26,029 nucleotides of DNA. It comes from Syntrophomonadaceae bacterium (lineage in GTDB: Bacteria; Bacillota; Dethiobacteria; DTU022). Shown one piece after another: positions 14,086-21,753 of the stretch; the first letter of the stretch is position 1; each line of letters begins with the position of its first letter. A program made the translations under genes and the position numbers. A model generated the notes under the pieces. The model was given only the letters and a program-made list of their open reading frames with translations. It did no database searches and had not been told where the DNA came from. The stretch spans positions 1 through 26,029 of the forward strand of contig SLQM01000174.1 in NCBI GenBank assembly GCA_007131435.1, read 5' to 3'.

Positions 14086-14666
14086 CAACTGCTCCTATGC
14101 TTTTTAAATTGCCGGCTATTACATTTAAATTTTATTTCCCGATAATTACTTTCTAAAAGAGACAGCATGACAAAATCAGAATAGGCCCCTTCAAGGAAAA
14201 AGCCTTCTATTTCACGCCCTTCTTCAACAAAACCAATCTTTTTCCAAAACTTTAGCGCCGCTCTATTTATACCTACAACCCCAACAGCTAAACGGTGAAG
14301 GTTAAGGGTGTTAAAACCATAATCGAGCATCAACCGGGCAGTTTCCTCTCCATATCCTTCACCGTGAAAATCCTTATCCCAGATTATAAGGCTGAAATCA
14401 GCTCTGCGCCAGGGCATGAAAATCCTCAAAAATCCGGTTTCACCAATTATTTTACCGCTTTTCTTATCCACTATAACAAACCAGATGCGATCTTTTTCAT
14501 CCTGGCACTTATCATAAAAATCTTGAAGATTCTTTTCGGTCATGGGGTAAATTTCACCAATCAGAGCAGCAGTTTCCCTGTCGGAAAATAGAACTTCCAG
14601 GTACTCCAGGTCGCTTTTTTTGATTGTGCGCAGGCCAATTCTTTCCCCTTCCAGAAATAAATTCAC
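14085..14666 (-). CDS. GNAT-family N-acetyltransferase (RimJ/RimL/SpeG-like)
   Basis: 193 residues. The acetyl-CoA-binding core is visible: IIGETGFLRI, RADFSLIIWDKDFHGEGYGEET with the glycine-rich pyrophosphate loop, and LDYGFNTLNLHRL, then NRAALKFWKKIGFVEEG. The LDYGF...LNLHRL pattern and the RxxGFxxEG end place it among RimJ/RimL and SpeG-type enzymes. It may acetylate a polyamine or an amino-terminus; the substrate is unknown. A basic C-terminal tail (about 20 residues) extends past the usual domain. Start is GTG 14664-14666 with AAGGAG 7 nt upstream. Gene order: 25 nt after the P5C dehydrogenase gene, overlapping the EamA start. An acetylase here and an HDAC-family deacetylase 3 kb away could act on the same polyamines, but this is speculative. 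Confidence 0.87.
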   Translation of the reverse strand: MNLFLEGERIGLRTIKKSDLEYLEVLFSDRETAALIGEIYPMTEKNLQDFYDKCQDEKDRIWFVIVDKKSGKIIGETGFLRIFMPWRRADFSLIIWDKDFHGEGYGEETARLMLDYGFNTLNLHRLAVGVVGINRAALKFWKKIGFVEEGREIEGFFLEGAYSDFVMLSLLESNYREIKFKCNSRQFKKHRSS

Positions 14667-14691
14667 GCTTTTTCTCCTTTCAACACTGAAT

Positions 14692-16320
14692 CTACTCTTC
14701 GTCGAGAAATGGGTAATGATAATCGACAGGGGGGTTAAGATTCTGCTTGATGCTCCTGGGTGTAGTCCAGCGGATCATATTTAAAATCGACCCTGCCTTA
14801 TCATTCGTCCCTGAAGCCCGTGAGCCGCCGAAGGGCTGCTGGCCGATCACCGCTGCTGTCGGTTTGTCATTAATGTAGAAGTTACCGGCTGCATAGGTCA
14901 GTATTTCTTCGGCTAGGATAATTGCTTCCCGCTCCTTGGCAAATATCGCTCCTGTTAGAGCATATGGCGATGTCTTGTTACAAAGCTCCAATGTTTCCCG
15001 ATAAAGGTCATCAGGATATGTGTATACCGTTAAGACTGGCCCGAAAATTTCTTCCTCCATTGTCTTAAAGTGCGGATTGGTGGTTTTAATCACTGTCGGA
15101 TAGATATAAAAGCCTTTACTGTCATCATAGCTGCCACCGGCGATTATTTCGGCTTCATCAGACCCTGCAGCATGATCAATATATCCAGTAATTTTGTCAA
15201 ACGCTTTTCTGTCAATTACCGGGTTGATAAAATTCCTGAAATCCTCGACCGGGCCAACCTTTAAATCTTTAACCTGCTGTAAAAATGCCTCTCCCATTTC
15301 AGACCAAAGGCTTTCAGGTATATAAGCCCTGCTGGCAGCCGAGCATTTCTGGCCCTGGTATTCAAATGCTCCCCTGATTAGTGCAGTAACCAGCTCATCC
15401 GGATCGGCCGATGAATGAACCATCACAAAGCCTTTGCCGCCAGCCTCACCGATAATACGGGGATAGGAGCAGTACTTTTCAATATTTTCCCCCACTTTTT
15501 TCCAGATATGTTTAAGAGTCGCTGCCGAACCTGTAAAGTGCACTGCAGCCATATCTGCTTTTTCGAAAAACAAGTCCCCCACATCAGCACCAGATGCAGG
15601 CAGAAAGTTTATAACCCCCGGGGGCAGGCCGCTTTCCATGAGCAGCTTCATCACGTAATAATTTGAATATACCGCACTGGAAGCCGGTTTCCAGAGCACG
15701 ACGTTGCCCATCATGGCCGGCGCGGTTGCAAGGTTGGCCCCGATACAAGTAAAGTTGAAGGGAGAAATTGCTACAACAAAGCCTTCCAGCGGCCGGTATT
15801 CCATACTGTTGATATGTTCGCGGGTAGATATGGGTTGATCCCTGTAAATCCTGCCCATGAAGTGTGTATTAAACTGCAGCATGTCAATTAACTCGCAGGC
15901 AGCCTCTATCTCTGCCTGGTATGCGTTTTTACCCTGGCCAAGCATTGTTGCAGCATTAAGGATCTGCCGGTAAGCTCCTGCCAGGCGCGCTGCAGCTTCT
16001 CTGAAAATAAAAGCCCTTTTCTCCCAGGACATTTTCTGCCAACTTTGCTTAGCTGCCCTGGCGGCATCAATGGCCATCTTGACTTCCTTTGGGCCGGCTT
16101 TATGATAACGGCCCAGGAACAAATTGTGATCATGGGGCGCCCTTACCTCTCCTGTATCCCCTGTTTTAATTTCTTCGCCGCCGATGATCAGGGGTATCTC
16201 TATTGGATTTTTTTTGAACTCTTCCAGCCAGGCTTTCAGCTCTCTTTTCTCAGGTGAGCCGGGAGCATAGCTTAAAGGAGTTTCATTTGCAGGTACTTTA
16301 AAAGAAAATACCTTGTTCAT
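14692..16320 (-). CDS. pruA: 1-pyrroline-5-carboxylate dehydrogenase (L-glutamate gamma-semialdehyde dehydrogenase)
   Basis: 542 residues, the long PruA form of the aldehyde dehydrogenase superfamily. NAD binding and catalysis are supported by PFNFTCIGANLATAPAMMGNVVLWKP, FTGSAATLKHIW with FTGS at 262-265, general base Glu292 in GEAGGKGF, and nucleophile Cys326 in YQGQKCSAASR. GQKCSAASR is diagnostic for P5C dehydrogenases. It oxidises glutamate semialdehyde to glutamate using NAD, the last step of proline, arginine or ornithine breakdown. No proline dehydrogenase is in the window, so the substrate may come from ornithine. ATG 16318-16320 follows GGAGGTG. It heads a three-gene operon with the GNAT and EamA genes. 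Catalytic residues all look intact. Confidence 0.95.
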   Translation of the reverse strand: MNKVFSFKVPANETPLSYAPGSPEKRELKAWLEEFKKNPIEIPLIIGGEEIKTGDTGEVRAPHDHNLFLGRYHKAGPKEVKMAIDAARAAKQSWQKMSWEKRAFIFREAAARLAGAYRQILNAATMLGQGKNAYQAEIEAACELIDMLQFNTHFMGRIYRDQPISTREHINSMEYRPLEGFVVAISPFNFTCIGANLATAPAMMGNVVLWKPASSAVYSNYYVMKLLMESGLPPGVINFLPASGADVGDLFFEKADMAAVHFTGSAATLKHIWKKVGENIEKYCSYPRIIGEAGGKGFVMVHSSADPDELVTALIRGAFEYQGQKCSAASRAYIPESLWSEMGEAFLQQVKDLKVGPVEDFRNFINPVIDRKAFDKITGYIDHAAGSDEAEIIAGGSYDDSKGFYIYPTVIKTTNPHFKTMEEEIFGPVLTVYTYPDDLYRETLELCNKTSPYALTGAIFAKEREAIILAEEILTYAAGNFYINDKPTAAVIGQQPFGGSRASGTNDKAGSILNMIRWTTPRSIKQNLNPPVDYHYPFLDEE

Positions 16321-16358
16321 ATTGCACCTCCGAATAGCAGTTATCCGTTAAGAAACAA

Positions 16359-16387
16359 ATGACATTAGTCTGGATAGATCATATAAT
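16359..16387 (+). promoter_or_regulatory. Sigma-A-type promoter for the small ORF and yccF-like gene
   Basis: -35 ATGACA (16359-16364), a 17-nt spacer, then -10 TATAAT (16382-16387). Start is expected near 16394, about 40 nt before the 31-codon ORF. No other good promoter was seen in this 211-nt gap. Confidence 0.75.
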
Positions 16388-16433
16388 ATATGAAAACTGA
16401 AGGCAAACGATTTTAATATCGGGGAGTATAGAA

Positions 16434-16529
16434 ATGAACAAAAAACCCTTAGTGGCTTTTGTGTTTCTTTTTAACTGCCAGATATTGATTCAGCAATTCA
16501 AAAACTTATACTTGATCCGGGGTGAATAA
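16434..16529 (+). CDS. 31-codon small ORF, possibly an arsC-like remnant
   Basis: ATG 16434 with a strong GGGGAG ribosome binding site 7 nt upstream, ending TAA at 16527-16529, two bases before the GTG of the yccF-like gene. The peptide begins MNKKPLVAFVFLFNCQ. The first ten residues are exactly what thioredoxin-coupled arsenate reductases of Firmicutes begin with (KKPLVAFVCVHNSCRSQ), and N and C could be traces of that active-site loop. The rest (ILIQQFKNLYLIRGE) does not match. It could be a decayed arsC start retained as a leader ORF coupled to yccF, or a real small membrane-active peptide. Translation is plausible from the signals; identity is uncertain. Confidence 0.4.
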   Translation: MNKKPLVAFVFLFNCQILIQQFKNLYLIRGE

Positions 16530-16531
16530 AA

Positions 16532-16912
16532 GTGAGCATTATCGGTAATATATTATGGCTTATACTTGGCGGGATACTACTTGCCATATTTTGGGCAATT
16601 GCAGGGCTGTTGGTCTGCCTGACAATTATCGGTATCCCTTTCGGCCTGCAGTGTTTCAAGTTTGCCGGGTTTGTGCTTTGGCCATTTGGCCGCCAAATCA
16701 GATCGGGAGAATTTGGCTTTGGTGGATTGCTGGGCAATATCCTCTGGATTTTAATCCTGGGCTGGGAACTATGTATTGCACATCTTATTATAGGCGCTGT
16801 TTTCTGTATAACAATTATCGGTATCCCTTTCGGCCTGCAGCATTTCAAGCTGGCTCAGCTGGCAATTATACCTTTCGGGGCAAAAGTGCTGAATAAGCGT
16901 GATCTTGTTTAA
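16532..16912 (+). CDS. YccF-domain inner membrane protein (two YccF repeats)
   Basis: 126 residues, about four hydrophobic segments, two tandem YccF domains. The shared motif TIIGIPFGLQ(C/H)FK occurs at residues 31-43 and 94-106, and GNILW(L/I)ILGG/LGW occurs at about 5-14 and 68-78. YccF proteins are small membrane proteins of unknown function, and the two-domain form is the usual one. Start is GTG 16532-16534, following GGGGTGA about 8 nt upstream; this lies inside the end of the small ORF, so coupling is likely. The two motif copies share a 30-bp stretch identical at the DNA level (16622-16651 and 16811-16840). A strong terminator follows at 16918-16942. Confidence 0.9.
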   Translation: MSIIGNILWLILGGILLAIFWAIAGLLVCLTIIGIPFGLQCFKFAGFVLWPFGRQIRSGEFGFGGLLGNILWILILGWELCIAHLIIGAVFCITIIGIPFGLQHFKLAQLAIIPFGAKVLNKRDLV

Positions 16913-16917
16913 TCGGG

Positions 16918-16942
16918 TATGGGGCCATGTAATGGCCCCATA
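16918..16942 (+). terminator. Intrinsic terminator after the YccF gene
   Basis: An 11-bp perfect stem TATGGGGCCAT / ATGGCCCCATA around a GTA loop, followed by TTAATTTCTT on the plus strand. No U tract on the minus strand, so it serves the YccF transcript. Confidence 0.75.
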
Positions 16943-16981
16943 TTAATTTCTTAACCTTTGCTAAAAAGACCGGGGCAATAT

Positions 16982-17833
16982 TTACTGGTAATTATAGAAG
17001 CCTCTTCCCGTTTTACGGCCAAGCCATCCCGCTGAAACATATTTCCTGAGCAACGGACAGGGGCGATATTTAGAATCACCGAGCCCTTCATGCAGCACTT
17101 CCATGATCGAAAGGCAGGTATCAAGGCCAATCAGGTCAGCCAGTTCAAGCGGGCCCATGGGATGATTCATGCCCAGTTTCATTACACTGTCAATAGCCTC
17201 TGGCTGCGCCACCCCCTCCATCAGGCAGTAAACAGCCTCATTAATCATCGGCAGCAGCACCCTGTTTGATACAAAACCGGGAAAATCATTTACCTCCACG
17301 GGAACCTTTTCCAGACCTTTTGTTAATTCCTCTATAACAGCATAAGTCTGATCTGATGTAGCCAGGCCGCGAATTATTTCAACAAGTTTCATAACCGGCA
17401 CGGGGTTCATAAAATGCATACCGATTACTTTTTCCGGACGTGAAGTAACAGCAGCAATCGAAGTGATCGGAAGTGAAGAAGTGTTGCTGGCTAGTATCGT
17501 ATGCGGGGGGCATATTTTATCAAGCGCTTTAAAAAGTTCTTCCTTAACTTCCATATTCTCTACAATTGCTTCAATAACAATATCGGCATCGGCCCCATCT
17601 TCCAGATTGACTGTCCCCCGGATGCGTCCAAACACAGCAGCTTTATCTTCTTCGGTAAGCCTGCCTTTATCAACACTCCTTTGCAGGTTATTCTCAATTA
17701 CTGCTAGCCCTTTTTCGACAAAACTTTCTTCAATATCCCTTAATACAACAGGGTAACCTGCCTGGGCGCATACCTGGGCAATGCCGCCTCCCATCTGCCC
17801 TGCCCCGACTACCATAATTTTTTTTACCTGCAT
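16982..17833 (-). CDS. hbd: 3-hydroxybutyryl-CoA dehydrogenase (3-hydroxyacyl-CoA dehydrogenase)
   Basis: 283 residues, the single-domain-plus-dimerisation length of clostridial Hbd. GAGQMGGGIAQVCAQAG is the NAD-binding loop. SNTSSLPIT, IGMHFMNPVPVMKLVEII with the catalytic histidine, and NDFPGFVSNRVLLPMINEA and GLDTCL are the C-terminal domain signatures. It reduces acetoacetyl-CoA or oxidises 3-hydroxybutyryl-CoA with NAD(H), in butyrate metabolism or beta-oxidation. Other steps are not in the window. Start taken as ATG 17831-17833, 8 nt after AGGAGG; the in-frame TTG one codon earlier is only 5 nt away. It follows the Cys-rich Fe-S gene by 24 nt on the same strand, so the two are probably co-transcribed. 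Confidence 0.93.
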   Translation of the reverse strand: MQVKKIMVVGAGQMGGGIAQVCAQAGYPVVLRDIEESFVEKGLAVIENNLQRSVDKGRLTEEDKAAVFGRIRGTVNLEDGADADIVIEAIVENMEVKEELFKALDKICPPHTILASNTSSLPITSIAAVTSRPEKVIGMHFMNPVPVMKLVEIIRGLATSDQTYAVIEELTKGLEKVPVEVNDFPGFVSNRVLLPMINEAVYCLMEGVAQPEAIDSVMKLGMNHPMGPLELADLIGLDTCLSIMEVLHEGLGDSKYRPCPLLRKYVSAGWLGRKTGRGFYNYQ

Positions 17834-17857
17834 CAATACAACCTCCTATCTCATTTT

Positions 17858-18766
17858 TCAGCTCACATCAACTATTTCTTCCACTTTGCCAATTAATTCA
17901 AGACACTTTATAAAATAATCGCTTTGATTAAAGGTAAGCTCAATTGCCTCCCGGGGGCAAATTAACACGCAACGACCGCAACCGCGGCACATTTCTTCGT
18001 TTATCGAGGCTTTTTCATTTTCTAAAGAAATGGCCCCAAGGAAACAATGTTCTAAACAGGTCCCACAACCCCTACAGGCGCCACTGATTTTAACCTCAAC
18101 CCCGTCCATCTTATGCAGCATGTCCGCAATCGGATCTGAAAGGACAGTTGTCATCTTCCACAGGCAACAGCATTCACAGCAGTGACATACTGTAAGCAGA
18201 CGTTCTACAGGGTCAACTCCCAGCCATATTTTATCCAAACGGTTTTTTCCGACCAGGTTTATCAGCCCTGCTTTTTCCGATCTGCGCTGCAGTTCTTTCG
18301 CTTCAGCAACACTGATTGAACGGCCAAGAGAGGGATTAATATTACGGGCCGCTTCACCCATAAAAAGGCAGCCTAGATCAACGGGATATTTTTCACAACT
18401 GCTTGCATCCCGGCAAATACAGGCATCCATCAAAAACCGATAACTTGATTTTTCTATAAAGTGATCGACCACTACACCAGGCAAGGCTATCTTTTCATTC
18501 TTTTTTAATGCATCTTCACTGGGAAGGAAAGTCAGGTAATCCCCTTCAAAGAGAATTTTTTTCATCAGCCATCCAATTACTGGCCATTTAGTCAACATCG
18601 CTAAAAAGTAGCGTCCTGGCCACATTTTAATAAGCAGTTTTCTGTGCCATAAAGGCCTGCCCAGTTTAAACACTCCCTGACAAATCAGATGATTGATTCT
18701 ACCTTTTCTCCACCTTAACCTTATTTGCCTGCATGGTAAAAAATAAATAAATTCAAAAATTGGCAT
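17858..18766 (-). CDS. Cysteine-rich protein with C-terminal 2[4Fe-4S] ferredoxin domain
   Basis: 302 residues. Residues 1-72 contain one or two hydrophobic stretches around a basic region, so membrane association is possible. Residues 110-201 are a Cys-rich domain: CIC at 116-118, C124, C133, and then an uncommon CHCCECCC cluster at 194-201. Residues 231-270 are a two-cluster ferredoxin, CRGCGTCLEHC and CRGCGRCVLICP. All eight ferredoxin ligands are present. The domain order suggests that the middle region holds an extra Fe-S centre that exchanges electrons with the ferredoxin part. I do not recognise a characterised member. Start ATG 18764-18766 has only a weak AGGA right beside it, so the N-terminus is not certain. 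Lies just upstream of hbd, possibly an electron partner of acyl-CoA metabolism. Confidence 0.75.
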   Translation of the reverse strand: MPIFEFIYFLPCRQIRLRWRKGRINHLICQGVFKLGRPLWHRKLLIKMWPGRYFLAMLTKWPVIGWLMKKILFEGDYLTFLPSEDALKKNEKIALPGVVVDHFIEKSSYRFLMDACICRDASSCEKYPVDLGCLFMGEAARNINPSLGRSISVAEAKELQRRSEKAGLINLVGKNRLDKIWLGVDPVERLLTVCHCCECCCLWKMTTVLSDPIADMLHKMDGVEVKISGACRGCGTCLEHCFLGAISLENEKASINEEMCRGCGRCVLICPREAIELTFNQSDYFIKCLELIGKVEEIVDVS

Positions 18767-18799
18767 GTTCCTATTAAGTGCTATAAATATTTTTATATA

Positions 18800-18818
18800 C
18801 CCTTACCGCGGTGAAGGG
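18800..18818. promoter_or_regulatory. Palindromic element between the Fe-S gene and the GltS-like gene
   Basis: CCCTT-ACCGCGGT-G-AAGGG: an 8-bp perfect palindrome ACCGCGGT (18805-18812) flanked by CCCTT/AAGGG arms whose centre is offset by half a base. It sits between divergent genes (starts 18766 and 18899). On the minus strand TATATA lies immediately downstream, at a plausible -10 place for the Fe-S operon. Could be an operator. Symmetry is seen; function is inferred. Confidence 0.4.
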
Positions 18819-18898
18819 AAATTCAAATTAATAGAGAATACTGGCAAGTATAAATATTCTTGTTAATAAATCTTGGGAATGATCAAGGAGGAAAAAGT

Positions 18899-20299
18899 AT
18901 GGCTGGAGTTAACTGGGAACCTGTGCTCATATTTTGTTACCTCAGTGTGTTTCTAATCCTGGCAACTTTCCTTAGAAGCAAAATTACTTTCCTGCAAAAA
19001 TACCTGATCCCGAACAGTATCCTGGCCGGATTTTTCGGTATCCTCTTCGGCCAATATATCTTCAGGGTAATCGACCCCAACCAGATGGGCGATTATGTGT
19101 ATCACCTGCTTACCCTTGCCTTTATCGCCATGGGGCTGCGCGGTTCAAAAGTTAAGCGCAGCTACGGCACCCTGACCACCATGGTTATTCACTGCCAGAC
19201 CTATGCGGTACAGGGTATTTTAGGCATGGCTTTTGCCATTATCCTAATTCTTACTTATTTCCCCGATCTCTTTCCCGCCTTCGGCCTGCACCTGGTAATG
19301 GGTTTCGGCAATAACCCCGGTGTAGCCTATAGCTTCGGCCTGAACTGGGAAGGCATGGGCTTTATCGGGGGTGCCCAGGTAGGATTAACCTTTGGCGCGC
19401 TAGGGTTTGTCTGGGCTTATATCCTGGGCATGATTCTCATTAACTGGGGAGTCAGGCGCAACAAAACAGCCATATTCAAAGGTTATGATCAGATTCCACC
19501 ATCCGTTTTCAGGGGCATAGTCAAACCGGGCGAGGAAAAGAAATCGGCCGGTATGCTTGTGACAGCCCAGGAGGCGATTGAGTCCCTGGCCCTGCAGCTG
19601 GCCCTGGTCGGCACAGTGCTGCTGCTCGCCTACCTCTTCCTCAGCAACTTCCTCGCTTTTCTTGAGGGTTTTGGAGACTTCGGGGAAAACCTCTCTGCCC
19701 TGATTGGCGGTTTTGGCTATATCTTTGGTATTCTATTTGCCCTTGTGGCTCGATGGATCATGGAAAAGATAAAAGTGGATTACGTAATTGATCACGGTCT
19801 GATGACCCGCCTGGGAGGAACATTTATTGATTTTATGATTACTGCCGCAATAACCGCCATATCGCTGGAAATGATCCGGCTTTACTGGCTGGAAATTATC
19901 ATGCTTTCAACTCTCGGAGGGCTTGTTACCCTGGCTGTTGTCTTTTTCCTGGTTAACCGCATGCAGATGGATTATAAATTTGAAAGGCTTGTCTCCTCCT
20001 TCGGCCTGGTAACAGGAACAGTAGCATCCGGCCTGGCGCTGCTGCGGGTTCTTGATCCACACTTTGAAACACCAGTGGCAGAAGACCTGGTTTATGCAGG
20101 AGGGGTGGCCTTGTTTACGGCGATTCCGATCCTGCTGATGGCTAATATGCCAGCCATCGGTTACGTGGCCGGGCGGACCATACCGGCAGCCTTAGAAACA
20201 ATAGGCCTGGTTTTCGTCTATTTAATTGCCCTGACGGCATTCTGGTTCATCTACAGGGCAATTTTTATCCGCAGGATGAAAGCAGCGGGAGAAGAGTAA
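18899..20299 (+). CDS. GltS-like sodium/glutamate symporter family protein
   Basis: 466 residues from ATG 18899, which follows AAGGAGG by 7 nt; an in-frame upstream start at 18860 has no such site. About 12 hydrophobic segments. The pattern IPNSILAGFFGILFG near residue 40 and VSSFGLVTGTVASGLALLRVLDP near residue 370 match the GltS carrier family. The second half repeats the topology of the first, as expected for the inverted-repeat fold. A soluble loop of about 40 residues (VRRNKTAIFKGYDQIPPSVFRG...) separates the halves. Glutamate is the best-known substrate, but this divergent clade often sits in anaerobes where the substrate is unknown. It is transcribed alone and ends in a terminator at 20336-20365. 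Confidence 0.83.
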   Translation: MAGVNWEPVLIFCYLSVFLILATFLRSKITFLQKYLIPNSILAGFFGILFGQYIFRVIDPNQMGDYVYHLLTLAFIAMGLRGSKVKRSYGTLTTMVIHCQTYAVQGILGMAFAIILILTYFPDLFPAFGLHLVMGFGNNPGVAYSFGLNWEGMGFIGGAQVGLTFGALGFVWAYILGMILINWGVRRNKTAIFKGYDQIPPSVFRGIVKPGEEKKSAGMLVTAQEAIESLALQLALVGTVLLLAYLFLSNFLAFLEGFGDFGENLSALIGGFGYIFGILFALVARWIMEKIKVDYVIDHGLMTRLGGTFIDFMITAAITAISLEMIRLYWLEIIMLSTLGGLVTLAVVFFLVNRMQMDYKFERLVSSFGLVTGTVASGLALLRVLDPHFETPVAEDLVYAGGVALFTAIPILLMANMPAIGYVAGRTIPAALETIGLVFVYLIALTAFWFIYRAIFIRRMKAAGEE

Positions 20300-20335
20300 A
20301 CCTTATTTTACAGCTGCTGCGAGTTTTTCTTTTGA

Positions 20336-20365
20336 GGGGGGGGTAAATAACTATCCCCCCTTTTA
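20336..20365 (+). terminator. Intrinsic terminator after the GltS-like gene
   Basis: A G tract at 20336-20343 pairs with CCCCCC (20355-20360) around an AAATAACTA-type loop, followed by TTTTATTTG on the plus strand. It overlaps the last bases of the convergent gene that ends at 20363. Confidence 0.75.
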
Positions 20366-21640
20366 TTTGAGATACCAGCGGGGCCCCTCTTGAGTGTCTT
20401 CCAGGACTACACCTGCATCTTGAAGGATGCTGCGAATCAGATCGGCATCAGCCCATTTTTCCTCCCGGCGGTATTCTTCCCGCAATGCTGCTATGCTGTC
20501 AACCAGGCTATTGAATTTGTCCGGGATTTGATTGGCAACCTGGTCGATCCCTGTTCCGGCAAGAACGATCAGCTCACGAAACAGTTCCCGGCCCTGTGAT
20601 ACAAATTCGGGGTTTTCCAGGTCAAGCTGAGCCTGCCACAACAACCTGTCCGCTTCCAGCAGCTGGTTAACCATTCCGGCAGAATCGCGGTTATCAAGTG
20701 CCCTGTGAAATGCAGCTTCAACAGCATGCATGCTTTTCCAGAATGTCCTGTCCCCTTCAACCTCTTCCGCAGCAGGCTGAACTGTTTCAGCACTGCTTTT
20801 ACCATCACTTTTAAAGATTTTGCCTGTTCCGTCTCCTGGTGAACCTGCAACACATAACAGCTGTTCGAAAGAAATTCTGTCTCCCCGTGAAAAAAGCTGT
20901 TCCTCACCCTTGCACCTGACCGTAACATTGCCCAAACCTTCCACTACAGCTGTGCGCGTAGAAAAATCAAGGATGCAGGCCGTATGTTCGTCAAGCCCAA
21001 TAATAGTTCTACCCCCGGGGAGCATATTCTCTAAGCTCCTGAAACGCTTTTCACCCATGTAGCAGAAGCGGGTATCATGATTGCCGCCTTCAGCATTATT
21101 CCAATGCGGTATAACAACTGCATCTAGGCCCAGCAATCCCAGGATATTTAACCCTTCTATCCAGTGCAGATCTTGCCCTACCTTGTATATTTCATATACC
21201 GGCAGGGTGTGTGTGCCCACTGTAAGAGCTGCAGCGCTGGCTACGACAAGAGTACCCCCCCTGGTGATCATCGCAGAAAAAAGGGCAGGGATCGGGGTTT
21301 CTTTCAACTGCCTGACCGTGTAGGTCGGGCTTCCCGGACCGATCAAAACATACCGGGCTTCACTTAACGTCCGGAATAGCGCTTCGCCATCGGGCGAAGT
21401 TGCTTTGACTGCCGATTTAAAAGAAGCAATATCCATTTCCTGCTGCACCTGCTGCCTGAAAAACTGCACAGCACGCTGGGAAATTAAATCTGCATTCTCC
21501 TGGAAACCGGCCGGGGTGTCAAGAAAAAACGCTTTGCCCCTGGGTCCGGATTTGGATAGCAGGGACTTGTGTGTCTCAACCATTGTTGCTGATAACTCTC
21601 CAGAGCCGATCAGGGCAACGCTGCCTTTAATCTCAGTCAT
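20363..21640 (-). CDS. Peptidase S51/cyanophycinase-like domain fused to a cysteinyl-tRNA-synthetase-like C-terminal domain
   Basis: 425 residues, two regions. Residues about 1-260 resemble the peptidase E/cyanophycinase fold: VALIGSGELSAT at the start, VLIGPGSPTYTVRQL near 98-112 where S51 peptidases have FTGGxQ, and GGTLVVASAAALTVG (128-142), where Ser135 takes the place of the nucleophile in GxSAGA. IPHWNNAEGGNHDTR and IIGLDEHTA are the later conserved loops. Residues about 295-425 look like the C-terminal end of cysteinyl-tRNA synthetase: a helical DALR-like part, then LREEYRREEKWADADLIRSI and GVVLEDTQEGPRW, nearly the CysS ending. No aminoacylation core (HIGH, KMSKS) exists. The GxSAGA change (ASAAA) makes peptidase activity doubtful. 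Starts at ATG 21638-21640 after GTGAGGGT. Confidence 0.8.
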   Translation of the reverse strand: MTEIKGSVALIGSGELSATMVETHKSLLSKSGPRGKAFFLDTPAGFQENADLISQRAVQFFRQQVQQEMDIASFKSAVKATSPDGEALFRTLSEARYVLIGPGSPTYTVRQLKETPIPALFSAMITRGGTLVVASAAALTVGTHTLPVYEIYKVGQDLHWIEGLNILGLLGLDAVVIPHWNNAEGGNHDTRFCYMGEKRFRSLENMLPGGRTIIGLDEHTACILDFSTRTAVVEGLGNVTVRCKGEEQLFSRGDRISFEQLLCVAGSPGDGTGKIFKSDGKSSAETVQPAAEEVEGDRTFWKSMHAVEAAFHRALDNRDSAGMVNQLLEADRLLWQAQLDLENPEFVSQGRELFRELIVLAGTGIDQVANQIPDKFNSLVDSIAALREEYRREEKWADADLIRSILQDAGVVLEDTQEGPRWYLK

Positions 21641-21753
21641 AAATGTACCCTCACTAACGAGTTCAGCTTAACCGGAATACTATTTATACAATCGTAGCAT
21701 ATAAAACGCTCTTAAACCATAGCAGCTTAAGGCTTGACTTAAGGCTAAATGCA

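Noticed and set aside
16622..16840. CRISPR-like or mobile repeat
   Set aside because: Only two copies, both inside the YccF coding sequence and in the same frame; explained by domain duplication.
16498..16848. Minus-strand ORF opposite the YccF gene with an internal repeat
   Set aside because: The repeat is only the mirror of the duplicated YccF motif; plus-strand frame has the promoter, start site and domain.
20569..20928. Extra minus-strand ORF of 119 codons inside the S51-like gene
   Set aside because: Wrong frame of the larger gene, with no start signals and no family resemblance.
20363..21640. A cysS pseudogene
   Set aside because: The tail is CysS-like, but the N-terminal 260 residues belong to a different fold and the frame is intact; this is a fusion protein, not a broken synthetase.
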